NCBI GenBank assembly: GCA_964609385.1
Contig: CAZSSM010000021.1
Coordinates: 1-64,000, forward strand
From: CAZSSM01 sp964609385
Lineage (GTDB): Bacteria; Planctomycetota; Planctomycetia; Isosphaerales; Isosphaeraceae
DNA: 64,000 nt
Direction: 5' to 3'
A program made the position numbers and the translations under genes. A model generated the notes under the pieces. That model was not told the origin of the DNA. It did no database searches and was given only the letters and a program-made list of their open reading frames with translations. This document shows, piece by piece, positions 8,199 through 17,450 of this stretch (within the stretch, counting starts at the first letter, position 1; the number at the start of each line of letters is the position of its first letter).

Positions 8199-11099
8199 AT
8201 GTCTCTGATCTTCGCCACCCTTCTGCTCACCACGACGGTCCCGACCGATGACCTCAAGGCGTCGACGGCACGACACCGTGACGTTCACGAAATCACCCTG
8301 CCATGCCCTCCCGAGCAGGTCGCGGATCGCGATGTCTTCTTCGAGGTCGATGCCCAGGTGGACTTTACGCGGCCCGATGGGAGCGAAGTGACTGTCGATG
8401 CGTTCTATGACGGCGAGTCGACTTGGAAGGCGCGGGCCTATTGCGATCGGGTAGGACCTTGGCGTTGGCGAAGCCGTGCCGACGTCAACGCGTTGAGCGA
8501 CCTCGAAGGCGGTTTCGAGGTCGTCCCATCGGACTTGCCGGGCAAACTGCGTCAACATCCCGATGATCCCCACCAATTTGCCTGGGACAATGGAAATTGG
8601 TTCCTTCATCTGGGGGATACGGGATACCGATACGTCGTTGCGACCGAGCCCGAGTGGCGAGCCTACATCGATCAGGCCGTGGAGGCCGGATTTACGAAGA
8701 TCCGAACCTGGTTCTGCCAGAGTCGTGGCGGGGTCGAGGCGCTTGTAACCGACGACCGTTCGGGCTTGAACCTCCCCTACTGGCGAGAGATCGATCGTCG
8801 ACTCCACTACGCCCTCAAGCGTTATCCAGACGTCCAATTTCAACTGATCCCCTATGGCGAGGATACGGCCGAGCTTCGCTGCTATGCCGATGGTGACATG
8901 ACGTCTCAATTCATTGCCCGTTACGCACAGGCGCGCTTCTCGGCTCTGCCCAATATTCACTGGTGCATCTCCAACGACCGGAATCTCACCGACGACCCTT
9001 CAACGGCCGGTTCTCTGCAGTCTCGGAGCGTTCGGTCGTCGACCATCGATCAGATCGGGCGCGACATGGCGTGTCGAGAGCCTTGGGGCACGTTGTTGAC
9101 CAATCATCAGCGACGGTTCACCGGCTACGACTTCGCCGAAGCCCCCTGGTCGGATATCGTGACCCTCGAAGATCTCGATCAAGTCGACGGGGCCGTGATC
9201 CTCAACTACCGTCAGTTAACCAACGATCCGGTCGTTAACGATGAGGACCGCTACGAACTCTATCGGGCCCCCGAACATCCCGCCTACTTCTTCCGGCGTC
9301 TGATGTGGGCAAGCTTGCTCAGCGGAGGACATGCCACCTATTGTGGGTTGCAGACGTATCTGCCGTTCGAATCGACCGAAGCTCCAACCGGCGTTCAGGG
9401 GTATCAGACCGCCGTGGCCGATGGAAGGCTCCAGGGAGGCGCACGGGACTTTCCGCGGATCGCCGAGTTCTTCCTGGATGCCGATCTGACGTTGGTCGGT
9501 TTCGAGCCCGACGACGACATCGTAGGGACCGCGCCTAATCGGTTCAAAGCCTGTCGCGATAAGCGAACCATTCTGATCTATGCGGCCAACCCCACGCATG
9601 ACGATCCAAGCAAGGCCGATGCTTCCGAGGGCAAGGCGGTCGTGTCGATCGAACTCCCGACTGGTTGGTGGACGGTCAAGTGGTTCGACCCCCGAACAGG
9701 TCGTTGGCAAACCGCCCCGGTCATACAGGCCCAAGTTGGAGGGGGGAACCCCGCCCCCCTTTCCCTCGAGAGCCCATGGGCCGGCGATGTCGTCCTCCTG
9801 CTCCGTCGAGCCGAGGAACGCTTCGGCGGCGCGCCTCGCGACAACGCGAAGGTGGCCACGCAAACCCTTGGTCGGTTTCGACTCGGTCAGAGCGATGATC
9901 GTCATCATCTCATCAGTCCCGATGGGCGTCCCTTGCTGATCCTGGGCGTCAATCATGTGGGTGCGGTCGCCCGTGATGAGCGGTTCTTCCGGGATCAGTA
10001 TGAGGGGCGCTGGTCGCGGTTCGCAAAGCACCTGGATGAGCAACTCGACGACTGGGGCATGAACTGCATCGGCTACGGAGCACCGGCATCGCTCCAGGAT
10101 CGCTTCCCCTACTTCGCCTCGATGAGCGTGGCTCCCATCGAGAAACACCGATCGGAGCCTGGCCCGGATGCCCCGAACGGCTACGTCTTTCCCGACGTCT
10201 TCGACCCCGACTGGCAAGAACAGATCCGTGAGCAGATCGCTGATCAGTGCCGACGCCATCGGGCCAACCCGATGTTGGTCGGCTACCTTTGGACCGACAC
10301 GCCCACCTGGGATCTGCACAAGACCCGCGCCCTGCGGGGAACCGAGTGGGTCTCGGCGATTCGCGAGCTGCCCTTCGAATCGCCGGGTCGACAACGATAC
10401 AACCGGTTTCTCAAACAGAGGTACGCCCGCGATCTCCCGGACTTGAATACGATCTACGGATTATCCTTATCTCACCTGGATGATCTGGACGAAACCGATC
10501 TCTCCCAGGTAGCAATCGGCAGGCATATCGTCCAAGAGGACGATGCGCGGTTCCTCGCCCTGATCGCCCGGACCTTCTACGACGTCGTCGGCACGGCGCA
10601 TCGGGAGCATGATCCGGACCACCTCGTATTCGGCGATCGCTACTTGGTCGGCGACGCCCCAACATCGGTTCTCCGAGCGGCCGCCCCTTGGATCGATGCG
10701 GTGGCGGTTCAGGTTGGCGACCGATACACCCCCCTCTACCCTCCGAGCACGCGCTATCCTGCCAGGGCGATTCGTCGCCTGCACCGGATCACTGGCAAGC
10801 CAGTCTTGATCTGCGATCACGCCATCAGCTATCCCGAACCCGACGCGCCCCGGACGATCTTCGAGCAAGTGCCCGACGAAGCGGAGGCCGTTGCAGCGAC
10901 CGATCGGTTCCTGGCCGCCGCCCTGTCCGAGCCGTTCGTCGTGGGGTACCTACGGTGTCAGTACATTGATCGACCCGCATCATACGGACGGGGGCTCCGT
11001 CAAGGTCTCCTCCGCGCTGACGGTATGCCACGCCAAGCCCTCCTCGATGTCTACACGCGCCGCTTCCGGTTGGCGGTCGAACTTCTCGATGGTCCCTGA
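8199..11099 (+). CDS. Secreted two-domain glycoside hydrolase-like protein (DUF5060/DUF4038 plus agarase-like)
   Basis: Large exported polysaccharide-degrading enzyme candidate, 966 residues. The start at 8199 is preferred over 8193 because GAGGAG at 8186-8191 is then properly spaced; the leader is MSLIFATLLLTTTVP. Residues 20-100 resemble DUF5060. Residues 110-430 are an apiosidase-like DUF4038 barrel (WFLHLGDTGYRYV, then FTKIRTWFCQS), followed by a beta-rich segment to about 540. A second, unrelated barrel fills 550-960 (GRPLLILGVNHVGAV, DDWGMNCIGYGAP, MLVGYLWTDTPTWD), similar in style to agarase-like enzymes. I cannot assign the substrate or confirm catalytic residues. It is a single gene with no hydrolase partner beside it. 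Confidence 0.8.
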   Translation: MSLIFATLLLTTTVPTDDLKASTARHRDVHEITLPCPPEQVADRDVFFEVDAQVDFTRPDGSEVTVDAFYDGESTWKARAYCDRVGPWRWRSRADVNALSDLEGGFEVVPSDLPGKLRQHPDDPHQFAWDNGNWFLHLGDTGYRYVVATEPEWRAYIDQAVEAGFTKIRTWFCQSRGGVEALVTDDRSGLNLPYWREIDRRLHYALKRYPDVQFQLIPYGEDTAELRCYADGDMTSQFIARYAQARFSALPNIHWCISNDRNLTDDPSTAGSLQSRSVRSSTIDQIGRDMACREPWGTLLTNHQRRFTGYDFAEAPWSDIVTLEDLDQVDGAVILNYRQLTNDPVVNDEDRYELYRAPEHPAYFFRRLMWASLLSGGHATYCGLQTYLPFESTEAPTGVQGYQTAVADGRLQGGARDFPRIAEFFLDADLTLVGFEPDDDIVGTAPNRFKACRDKRTILIYAANPTHDDPSKADASEGKAVVSIELPTGWWTVKWFDPRTGRWQTAPVIQAQVGGGNPAPLSLESPWAGDVVLLLRRAEERFGGAPRDNAKVATQTLGRFRLGQSDDRHHLISPDGRPLLILGVNHVGAVARDERFFRDQYEGRWSRFAKHLDEQLDDWGMNCIGYGAPASLQDRFPYFASMSVAPIEKHRSEPGPDAPNGYVFPDVFDPDWQEQIREQIADQCRRHRANPMLVGYLWTDTPTWDLHKTRALRGTEWVSAIRELPFESPGRQRYNRFLKQRYARDLPDLNTIYGLSLSHLDDLDETDLSQVAIGRHIVQEDDARFLALIARTFYDVVGTAHREHDPDHLVFGDRYLVGDAPTSVLRAAAPWIDAVAVQVGDRYTPLYPPSTRYPARAIRRLHRITGKPVLICDHAISYPEPDAPRTIFEQVPDEAEAVAATDRFLAAALSEPFVVGYLRCQYIDRPASYGRGLRQGLLRADGMPRQALLDVYTRRFRLAVELLDGP

Positions 11100-11478
11100 G
11101 CCGTCCGTATGGAACAATGCCTCATGGCCAACCACCGTTCCGTTCTCCTCCGCCGAATAATTAGGAAGGTCATGTGCCGCTTATGGCGTCAATGAAGTTT
11201 CAAACCTCAGAGCAGCGACAGTTGGTCAGTTTATTTCGAGAAAGTAGCGCTGCGAATCGCCGACAACCACGTAGTATTGATTGTGATCGAAGCCTACCAT
11301 GACTCGATACGAAGATCGTGGGCTCCGGTCACTCATGGTCAGGCAAAGTTCGCTTGATCACTCGCCTTCTCTTCCTACCTCAGCCATTTCGCCGACCGCT
11401 AAGGTCGCGACCCTCTAATCATGGACGGTCGATCGGCCCTTAGCATCGATCGATCCGGGATGGCATCGGAGAACCCTC
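11100..11478. other. No supported gene
   Basis: This intergenic stretch separates the glycosidase-like gene from the repeat protein. I see no coding motif, RNA fold or obvious terminator. It should contain the promoter of the repeat-protein gene. Confidence 0.5.
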
Positions 11479-12516
11479 ATGCGCACGAGAAAGCCCTCCC
11501 TCGAATCGCTCGAAGGCCGGACGCTGCTCACTGCGACATTCATCGACATCGACTACTCGCCCGAATTGTCGACGGCGAGCGAGAACGCGTTCGTGACCAC
11601 TATTCAGCGCGAAGACGGGGTCTACGAGACGTACCTGACCGGTTCCGAAGGCAGCGACAATGCCCTGGTCGCGACGTCGGAAACCGATCGCTTGCTCGAC
11701 GGACTGGTCGGCCAAGCCTTTGGTCCTGACGTCGCCAACAAGGGCAACGACTTCGCCTTCGCCCGCGACATCGGCGACAAGGTCCAACTCTGGTCCGGTG
11801 AGCAGAGAAACAACGACCTCAAATACCACCAGCGCAATCGCTTCGACGTGCCCGGCGAATTTGTCGATCTCGACTTCGCTCCTAAGGCCTCGACCGAGAC
11901 CTACAACGCCTTTTATCTAACCGTCAACGACGGCGGCACCTTCAAGACCTATCAGTACAATACCGAGAACAATACCGCCAACCACAAGTCGCTCGTCGCG
12001 CAGGGCGGCCTGCTCAACGATCTGGTCGGCCAGGCCTTTGGCCCCGATGTGGAAAACAAGGGCAACGACTTCGCCTTTGCCCGTGACATCGGCAGCAAGG
12101 TCCAGATCTGGTCCGGTGAGCAGAAAGACGGCGAACTCGAATACTTCAACCGGAATCGCTTCGAGGTGAAAGGCGAGTTCGTCGACCTCGACTTCGCGTT
12201 CGAAGCCTCGACCGACAGCTACAACGCCTTCTACTTGACCGTCAACGACGGCGGCACCTTCAAGACCTATCAGTACAATACCGAGAACAACACCACCAAT
12301 CACAAGGCGCTCATTGCGCAGGGCGGCCTGCTCAACGGAGTGGTCGGCCAAGCCTTCGGCCCCGACGTGGAGAACAAGGGCAACGACTTCCGCTACGTCC
12401 GCCTGCTCGAGAACGGCACGCTCCAGTTTTGGATCGGAGAGCAGAAGGATAACGACGGCGACGGCGATGTCGACCTCAAGTACCACCAGCGGGGCAAGTT
12501 CGAATTCAAATCCTGA
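11479..12516 (+). CDS. Secreted triple-repeat protein with LE-SLEGRTLL N-terminus
   Basis: Unknown exported protein of 345 residues. The N-terminus MRTRKPSLESLEGRTLLTA carries the planctomycete LE-x-LE-x-R-x-LL signature seen on large surface proteins and no classical signal peptide. The rest is three tandem repeats of about 106 residues. Each contains GLVGQAFGPDV-NKGNDF, W-GEQ and K/E-YHQRN-F type blocks. Repeats two and three each contain VNDGGTFKTYQYNTENNT, encoded by nearly identical DNA offset by 318 bases, so the duplication is recent or kept uniform. Repeat one is the most divergent and repeat three ends DGDGDVDLKYHQRGKFEF. I do not recognise the repeat as a known family. A calcium-binding or adhesive role is possible because of the acidic DGDGDVD segment. 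Confidence 0.85.
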   Translation: MRTRKPSLESLEGRTLLTATFIDIDYSPELSTASENAFVTTIQREDGVYETYLTGSEGSDNALVATSETDRLLDGLVGQAFGPDVANKGNDFAFARDIGDKVQLWSGEQRNNDLKYHQRNRFDVPGEFVDLDFAPKASTETYNAFYLTVNDGGTFKTYQYNTENNTANHKSLVAQGGLLNDLVGQAFGPDVENKGNDFAFARDIGSKVQIWSGEQKDGELEYFNRNRFEVKGEFVDLDFAFEASTDSYNAFYLTVNDGGTFKTYQYNTENNTTNHKALIAQGGLLNGVVGQAFGPDVENKGNDFRYVRLLENGTLQFWIGEQKDNDGDGDVDLKYHQRGKFEFKS

Positions 12517-12545
12517 TCGGTAGGTCTGGAGTCCGTGAAGTCGAG

Positions 12546-12573
12546 GGAGCCCCGTATATCGGTGCGGGGCTCC
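12546..12573 (+). terminator. Hairpin after the repeat-protein gene
   Basis: GGAGCCCCG and CGGGGCTCC form a perfect 9-base stem with a 10-base loop, 30 bases after the stop. No T-run follows, so termination is likely but not certain. Confidence 0.6.
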
Positions 12574-12619
12574 GGTCCGAATCCGTCAACTTCAGCCGAC
12601 GGGGATGGGACGAAGCGGT

Positions 12620-13066
12620 TCAGCCCACACGAGCTTGGCGACGGAGTCTACCGAACGCGCCGGTGGTCGCAGCCGCGCCGATCAGGATCATTGCTCCCGA
12701 ACCGGGTTCTGGGATGAGTGTCACGACCGGGCCGGAGATGAAGCCGGCCGTTGTCCGAGGATCGCCGATCTCCAGGTCGGAGTCGATGTCCAAGACCCAG
12801 CCATCGTCGAAGGCGTCGAAGGCCAATCCGGTGAATAGGCCGTCGGTCGTATCAACGGTCTCCAACGAAAAGTCGGTCGGAAACTCGGGGTCGATCACCT
12901 CCGGGTTGGTCTCCTCGAACGTGTCGTTACCGATGACGTAGGCGAAGTCGAAGAAGTTGTCGAAGGCCGTGTCTGGGCCGCCGTCGAATCGCTCGATCGT
13001 CCCGGCCACCAGGTCGATCGTGAACAGGGCCATCTCGTTGTCAATCGCTATGGCCGTCGATTCCAT
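12620..13066 (-). CDS. PEP-CTERM protein, apparently lacking its signal peptide
   Basis: Protein of 148 residues ending in a clear PEP-CTERM sorting tail: VTLIPEPGSGAMILIGAAA followed by a basic LRRQARVG. Proteins with this tail are normally made with an N-terminal signal peptide and processed by an exosortase. Here the reading frame begins MESTAIAIDNEMALFTIDL, which resembles the interior of such proteins, and no signal peptide can be found upstream in frame. AAGG precedes the ATG, so translation is possible, but the gene is more likely a 5'-truncated remnant. The middle is acidic and unrecognised. Confidence 0.6.
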   Translation of the reverse strand: MESTAIAIDNEMALFTIDLVAGTIERFDGGPDTAFDNFFDFAYVIGNDTFEETNPEVIDPEFPTDFSLETVDTTDGLFTGLAFDAFDDGWVLDIDSDLEIGDPRTTAGFISGPVVTLIPEPGSGAMILIGAAATTGAFGRLRRQARVG

Positions 13067-13132
13067 TGACCTTATAGGTCCTTGAGAGCCACGTGATCGG
13101 CCACGCACTCAAGCGAATTCCTCATGAATCGT

Positions 13133-14422
13133 TCAGCCGGACTTCGGTCCGGGATGTCGGAGCGGCATGGGCGTGACATGACGACGTTCTTCGGTCGTCC
13201 GCACTGGGTCAGCGCAGCCGATCCGCTCGGCATAGAGCCGCGCCGCCGGGGCGGCGGTCAGGCCATGGGCGAGGATGCTCAGCAGGACCGTCGCCGAGAC
13301 CGTTGAGCCGATCAAGGAACCGCCGGTGATCCGTGACTCGTCCAGGACCAGCAGCACATATAGGATCGAGGCCACGCCGCGCGGACCGAACCAGCCCAAG
13401 AACACCACGGTATCCCAGCGCAGGCGGAGACCGATCAGCGCGAGGCCCACCGGAATCAGACGGACGATTGTCAGGCTCAACGCGGCGTACACCCAGGGAC
13501 GCCAACCAGCCTCGAACGCCGACGGGGCCATCACGGCGCCGAAGAGGAGAAAGATCAGCAACGTCAGAAGCTGCCCTTCGGCCTCGGCGAATTCATAGAG
13601 GGACGTGCAGGCATCGCGGGCGACGTTGCCCAGGGCCAAGCCCGCGCAGAAGGCCGCGATGAATCCGTTTCCCCCGCACGCCTCGGCGCTCGCGTAGGCC
13701 AGGACCGCCACGGCCAGCGACGAGATCCGCTGGAACGACCCGTCCATCCAACCCTGTCGTGTCGTCCAGGCGATGACTCGTCCGCTCAACCCCCCGACGC
13801 CAAACCCGATCAGGGGTCCGAGGACGACCTGAAGGACGGCGAACTGAGCCCAGCCGACGGTCGTTCGACTTGAGGCATCCTCAGGATCCAGGCCGGCGGC
13901 GATCGCGATGACGATCAGCAGGATGGGCAGACAGATCCCGTCGTTGAGCCCGCTTTCAACGTTCAAGGCCTGGCGGATCCGGATCGGGACCCGCTCATCG
14001 CTGACAACCGCCTGGCCCAGCGCTGCGTCGGTCGGCGCCAGGATCGTCGCGAGGACCGCCGCCTCCCAGAGGCTCAACGCGCCGTGAAAGAGCCAGACCG
14101 CCACCGGGACCCCCGCGACGATCGTCAAGGGGAGCCCAATGCCCAACAGGCGGACCGGGATCGTATGCTCGCGGAAGAGCGAACGCAGATCGATCCGGGT
14201 CGCGTCGGTGAAGAGCACGAGGATCAGCGTCAGCTCGGCCAAGGACCGGACGATCTCATCGGTCGGCGCCAAGGCGATTTGCCCAGCCCCGACCCGGCCC
14301 AGGGCCAGTCCGACAGCCGCGAAGGCCATCGGTAAGGTCAACACGCCGCCGCGGATCCGCCCCGAGACAGCCCCGAAGCCGAGCACGCAGAAGGCCACGA
14401 GGAACAGCGTCAGGGGTTCCAC
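13133..14422 (-). CDS. NhaP-type Na+(K+)/H+ antiporter
   Basis: Inner-membrane cation-proton antiporter of the CPA1 family, 429 residues with about twelve hydrophobic segments. Family hallmarks are the ATILAPTDAALGQAVVSD segment and the ND motif in ALNVESGLNDGICLP, where the aspartate lies in the ion-binding centre. A conserved GPRGVASILY segment is present near the end. It would export sodium or potassium in exchange for protons for pH and salt balance. The short soluble C-terminal tail (EERRHVTPMPLRHP) contains no TrkA-C domain. It is followed upstream on the same strand by the DUF3500 gene 20 bases away, so the two may be cotranscribed. Confidence 0.9.
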   Translation of the reverse strand: MEPLTLFLVAFCVLGFGAVSGRIRGGVLTLPMAFAAVGLALGRVGAGQIALAPTDEIVRSLAELTLILVLFTDATRIDLRSLFREHTIPVRLLGIGLPLTIVAGVPVAVWLFHGALSLWEAAVLATILAPTDAALGQAVVSDERVPIRIRQALNVESGLNDGICLPILLIVIAIAAGLDPEDASSRTTVGWAQFAVLQVVLGPLIGFGVGGLSGRVIAWTTRQGWMDGSFQRISSLAVAVLAYASAEACGGNGFIAAFCAGLALGNVARDACTSLYEFAEAEGQLLTLLIFLLFGAVMAPSAFEAGWRPWVYAALSLTIVRLIPVGLALIGLRLRWDTVVFLGWFGPRGVASILYVLLVLDESRITGGSLIGSTVSATVLLSILAHGLTAAPAARLYAERIGCADPVRTTEERRHVTPMPLRHPGPKSG

Positions 14423-14442
14423 GGCGACTCAGCTTTGAAGAA

Positions 14443-15465
14443 TTAGACGTTGGGCTTGGAGGCGACGTTGAGGTAGGCATGCACGTGCGGCGAACCGCGG
14501 AAGTGCGAGACGAACGTCGGCCCTTCGAGGCGCCAAATGTCCCACTCCTGGTCGTTGCCCAGGTCGCCGGACTCATAGAAGGCCATCCGGAGCGTCTCGA
14601 GACCCCCGCCCTGCTCCATAATCGCCAAGGCCTCCTCGACGTCCTGCTCGCGGTACGGGGCCAGGACGACTCCGATGACCGAGCGCACTAGTTCCTGCTG
14701 GTCCTTGGACAGGTCCGTCACGGCGATTCCGGGGAAGGTGCCCGAGGCGCCTTGGATCTTGACGGCGGTTTCTCTTGGGGCTCGAGCCACCAAAGCCCGT
14801 TCGCGTTGGGCGCCGTCGAGGGCCTGGAAGACCTCGTTAGCCTTCTGGGTCTGGTAGTAGAAGACGTTGCCGGGCAGCCCTTTAAGCCCATCGCCTTCGC
14901 CGTGACCGTAGACGATCGGCCCACCGAAGGCCGCGCCTTCGACGCTGTTCCCGTCGGCCCGAATGGTCAGGTGTCGCCCGGTCATCTCCCACTCGAAGCG
15001 GTCCGAGCCCGGCTCGCCGAAGATCGCGATGTTGTACGCTTCGAACCCACCGGCGTCCTCATCCATCTGACGGAGGAATCGTTCGTAACCGTCGGGGCTG
15101 GTGACGCCTCGGAAGATTTCGCGGATCAACTCCTGCTGAGCCGAGGTGAAATCGTCACCGATAGACAATTCGGTGACCGACCAGTTCGCATTGATTCGGA
15201 ACCGCTTCGGGTCGTCGAAGGGGAGGCAGATCGCTTGGCGTTGCTCGTTGCTGAGCGAGTCATAGAGCCGCTTGACGGCCGTCTCGGCGACCGCGTCGGG
15301 CCCCGGTCCGGCGATGACCTCCTGGCCTCGACTCGGGATGGCCAGGGGGCCCCAACCGCTCGCAGCCAGCGACGCTGTGCCAACTCCGAGCGCCCGCACG
15401 AAGTCGCGACGGCTCACAACGGAATGGCAATCCTGGCACGTCGTGCGATCGCGATGCTCAGACAT
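14443..15465 (-). CDS. TAT-exported DUF3500 protein
   Basis: Protein of unknown function, 340 residues, matching the DUF3500 pattern (YDSLSNEQRQAICLPFDDP, the GGPIVYGHGEGDG segment, YYQTQKANEVFQALDG). The N-terminus has a CQDCHS pair followed by a twin-arginine signal SRRDFVRALGVG, so it is exported folded. The start at 15465 is chosen over 15471 because AAGGAG then sits seven bases away. Many residues are His, Trp and Tyr near the end (FVSHFRGSPHVHAYLN), suggesting metal or cofactor binding, which is inference. The gene lies 20 bases before the NhaP gene and is divergent from the oxidoreductase at 15984. Confidence 0.85.
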   Translation of the reverse strand: MSEHRDRTTCQDCHSVVSRRDFVRALGVGTASLAASGWGPLAIPSRGQEVIAGPGPDAVAETAVKRLYDSLSNEQRQAICLPFDDPKRFRINANWSVTELSIGDDFTSAQQELIREIFRGVTSPDGYERFLRQMDEDAGGFEAYNIAIFGEPGSDRFEWEMTGRHLTIRADGNSVEGAAFGGPIVYGHGEGDGLKGLPGNVFYYQTQKANEVFQALDGAQRERALVARAPRETAVKIQGASGTFPGIAVTDLSKDQQELVRSVIGVVLAPYREQDVEEALAIMEQGGGLETLRMAFYESGDLGNDQEWDIWRLEGPTFVSHFRGSPHVHAYLNVASKPNV

Positions 15466-15983
15466 GCTCATGCTCCTTGATGCCGCGAACGTTCCTATGG
15501 TGATGGACGGAAACAAAACGCCGATGCGACGGCGGTCGTTTAGGATCCGCAAAGAGACGATGAAGTTCAAGCCCTCAGGGTCGAAGAGTCCCATCTTTTC
15601 GACACTCATGGATCACGTGCGCGGTTCGGGCGAGCGACCAGGTCTAGACCAAGCGGGAGCGGGGAGATGACACTTCTCTCTAGACCGATCCGGTCGAATC
15701 TTCGCATCGCGGGATTCCAAACCTGTTGGCGGCGTTGATCGATGGGAAGCCTATGTCGTCGGTGACCCAGACGGCTGGCGATGACCCCGCTCCGGGATTG
15801 CTGGGATCGGTCCTGAGGTCTTGACGGGGCCTTGCGGCCTGGTGACTCTCGAAAGAGGGGGCGTTTCTCGGCGCATCGACGTCGATCCACGTCCCGAAGG
15901 CTTCCGTTTCCCTAGACTGAATGTCGTGGAGTGCGCCGCGCGTGGCGCGACATGCACTCCACGCGAGCGGAGGACGAGCACCG
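15466..15983. other. Divergent control region, no gene
   Basis: This spacer lies between the DUF3500 gene and the Gfo/Idh/MocA gene. Apart from the hairpin at 15925-15963, I see no coding or RNA signal. Confidence 0.5.
15925..15963 (+). promoter_or_regulatory. Stem-loop in the leader of the oxidoreductase gene
   Basis: CGTGGAGTGC and GCACTCCACG form a perfect 10-base stem; the 19-base loop itself contains GCGC pairs. It ends 20 bases before the ATG and just before the GGAGGA ribosome site at 15969-15974. It could control translation or mRNA stability, or be an operator. Confidence 0.45.
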
Positions 15984-17333
15984 ATGGACCGTCGAGTATT
16001 CCTGAAGACCGGAGCGGGCCTCGCGTTGTCGGCGATGACCGGGCCGGCCTCAGCCCTCTTCGATGAGCGGCCGATGCGGGTCGGCGTGATCGGCCCGGGC
16101 TGGTACGGCAAGTGTGACCTGTTCCGGCTGATCCAGGTGGCGCCGGTGGAGGTCGTCGCACTCTGCGACGTCGATTCGCGGATGCTGGCCGACGCCGCCG
16201 AACAGGTCTCGCAGCGCCAGGCCTCGAAGCGGACCCCACGGACCTACTCTGACTACCGCGCGATGCTGGCCGAGGGCGACCTCGACGTCGTGATCATCGA
16301 CACGCCCGACCACCAGCACGCCCTGCCGATGATCGCCGCCTGCGAGTCCGGCCTCGACGTCTGGGTCCAGAAGCCGATCGGCGTCGACGTCCTGGAGGGC
16401 AAGGCCATGCTCGACACGGCGCGTCGGACCGGACGCGTCGTTCAGGTCGGCACCCAGCGCCGGAGCACGCCCCACCTCATCGAGGCCCGCGATCGCGTCA
16501 TCAACGAGGGCTTGCTCGGCGAGATCGCGTTCGCTGAAGTCTACTGCTATTATCATATGCGTAACCGCCGAAACCCGCCCGACATCGCGCCGCCGGACTA
16601 CCTCGACTGGGAGGCCTGGACCGGCCCGGCCCCGTTGCGGCCCTACAACGACATCGTCCACCCGCGCGGCTGGCGCGCCTTCATGGAGTACGGCAACGGC
16701 ATCCTCGGTGACATGTGCATCCACATGCTCGATATGGTTCGCTGGATGCTCGGACTGGGTTGGCCCACCCAGATCAGTTCCAGCGGTGGGATCCTGGTCC
16801 AAACCGACGCCAAGGCCAACACGACCGATACCCAGACGGCCACCTTCTCCTTCGACGACTTGGAGATCGTCTGGCAGCACCGCTCCTGGGGCGATCCGCC
16901 CGACCCCGAGTACCCCTGGGGTGCGACCATCTATGGCACCAAGGGTACGCTCAAGCTCAGCGTCCACAAGTACGACTTCATTCCGCGCGGCCAGGGCACG
17001 CCGCTCCACGGCGAACCGCTCTTCGAATACGACAAGTATCCGATCGACCGGACCGAGAAGGACCTGGAGCGCCATGTCGCCTCGGCCATCCGCGGCCACA
17101 TGGTCGACTTCCTCGACGCGATCGCCACACGCGGCCGCCCCGTCGCCGATATCGAAGAAGGTCACATCTCGACGGCCAGTTGCATCCTGGCCAACCTCGC
17201 CCTGGCCACTGGTCGCACGTTGACCTGGGATCCGGTCACGCACACCGTCGTCGGCGACGATGAGGCCAACGCCTTACTCGCCCGACCGTACCGGGCTCCC
17301 TATGTTCACCCCAAGACCAAGATCGAGGCCTAA
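15984..17333 (+). CDS. TAT-exported Gfo/Idh/MocA-family oxidoreductase
   Basis: NAD(P)-dependent sugar or inositol dehydrogenase-like protein, 449 residues. The start at 15984, with GGAGGA upstream, gives the twin-arginine leader MDRRVFLKTGAGLALS; the open frame to 15921 is not leader-like. The nucleotide-binding region reads MRVGVIGPGWYGKCDLFRL and the family lysine motif appears as VWVQKPIGVD, with a second-domain GDMCIHMLDMVRWMLG. Planctomycetes carry many such exported paralogues near carbohydrate genes. Substrate is unknown. Neighbouring secreted DUF3500 and DUF4832 proteins suggest a role in extracytoplasmic sugar metabolism, but no shared operon is evident. Confidence 0.9.
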   Translation: MDRRVFLKTGAGLALSAMTGPASALFDERPMRVGVIGPGWYGKCDLFRLIQVAPVEVVALCDVDSRMLADAAEQVSQRQASKRTPRTYSDYRAMLAEGDLDVVIIDTPDHQHALPMIAACESGLDVWVQKPIGVDVLEGKAMLDTARRTGRVVQVGTQRRSTPHLIEARDRVINEGLLGEIAFAEVYCYYHMRNRRNPPDIAPPDYLDWEAWTGPAPLRPYNDIVHPRGWRAFMEYGNGILGDMCIHMLDMVRWMLGLGWPTQISSSGGILVQTDAKANTTDTQTATFSFDDLEIVWQHRSWGDPPDPEYPWGATIYGTKGTLKLSVHKYDFIPRGQGTPLHGEPLFEYDKYPIDRTEKDLERHVASAIRGHMVDFLDAIATRGRPVADIEEGHISTASCILANLALATGRTLTWDPVTHTVVGDDEANALLARPYRAPYVHPKTKIEA

Positions 17334-17350
17334 CCCGTTTGGCTCGCGAG

Positions 17351-17375
17351 GGCCGGGGGCTTGCTTACCCCGGCC
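17351..17375. terminator. Bidirectional hairpin between convergent genes
   Basis: GGCCGGGG and CCCCGGCC form a perfect 8-base stem with a 9-base loop, between the oxidoreductase stop (17333) and the stop of the convergent DUF4832 gene (17451). It is GC-rich and lacks a T-run. Confidence 0.55.
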
Positions 17376-17450
17376 TTCCGGCCAACCGAGGCAGGATCTC
17401 CGGCGGCCTCCAGGTTACCTCTCGGCATCGTTGGAAAGATTAGCGATGTC

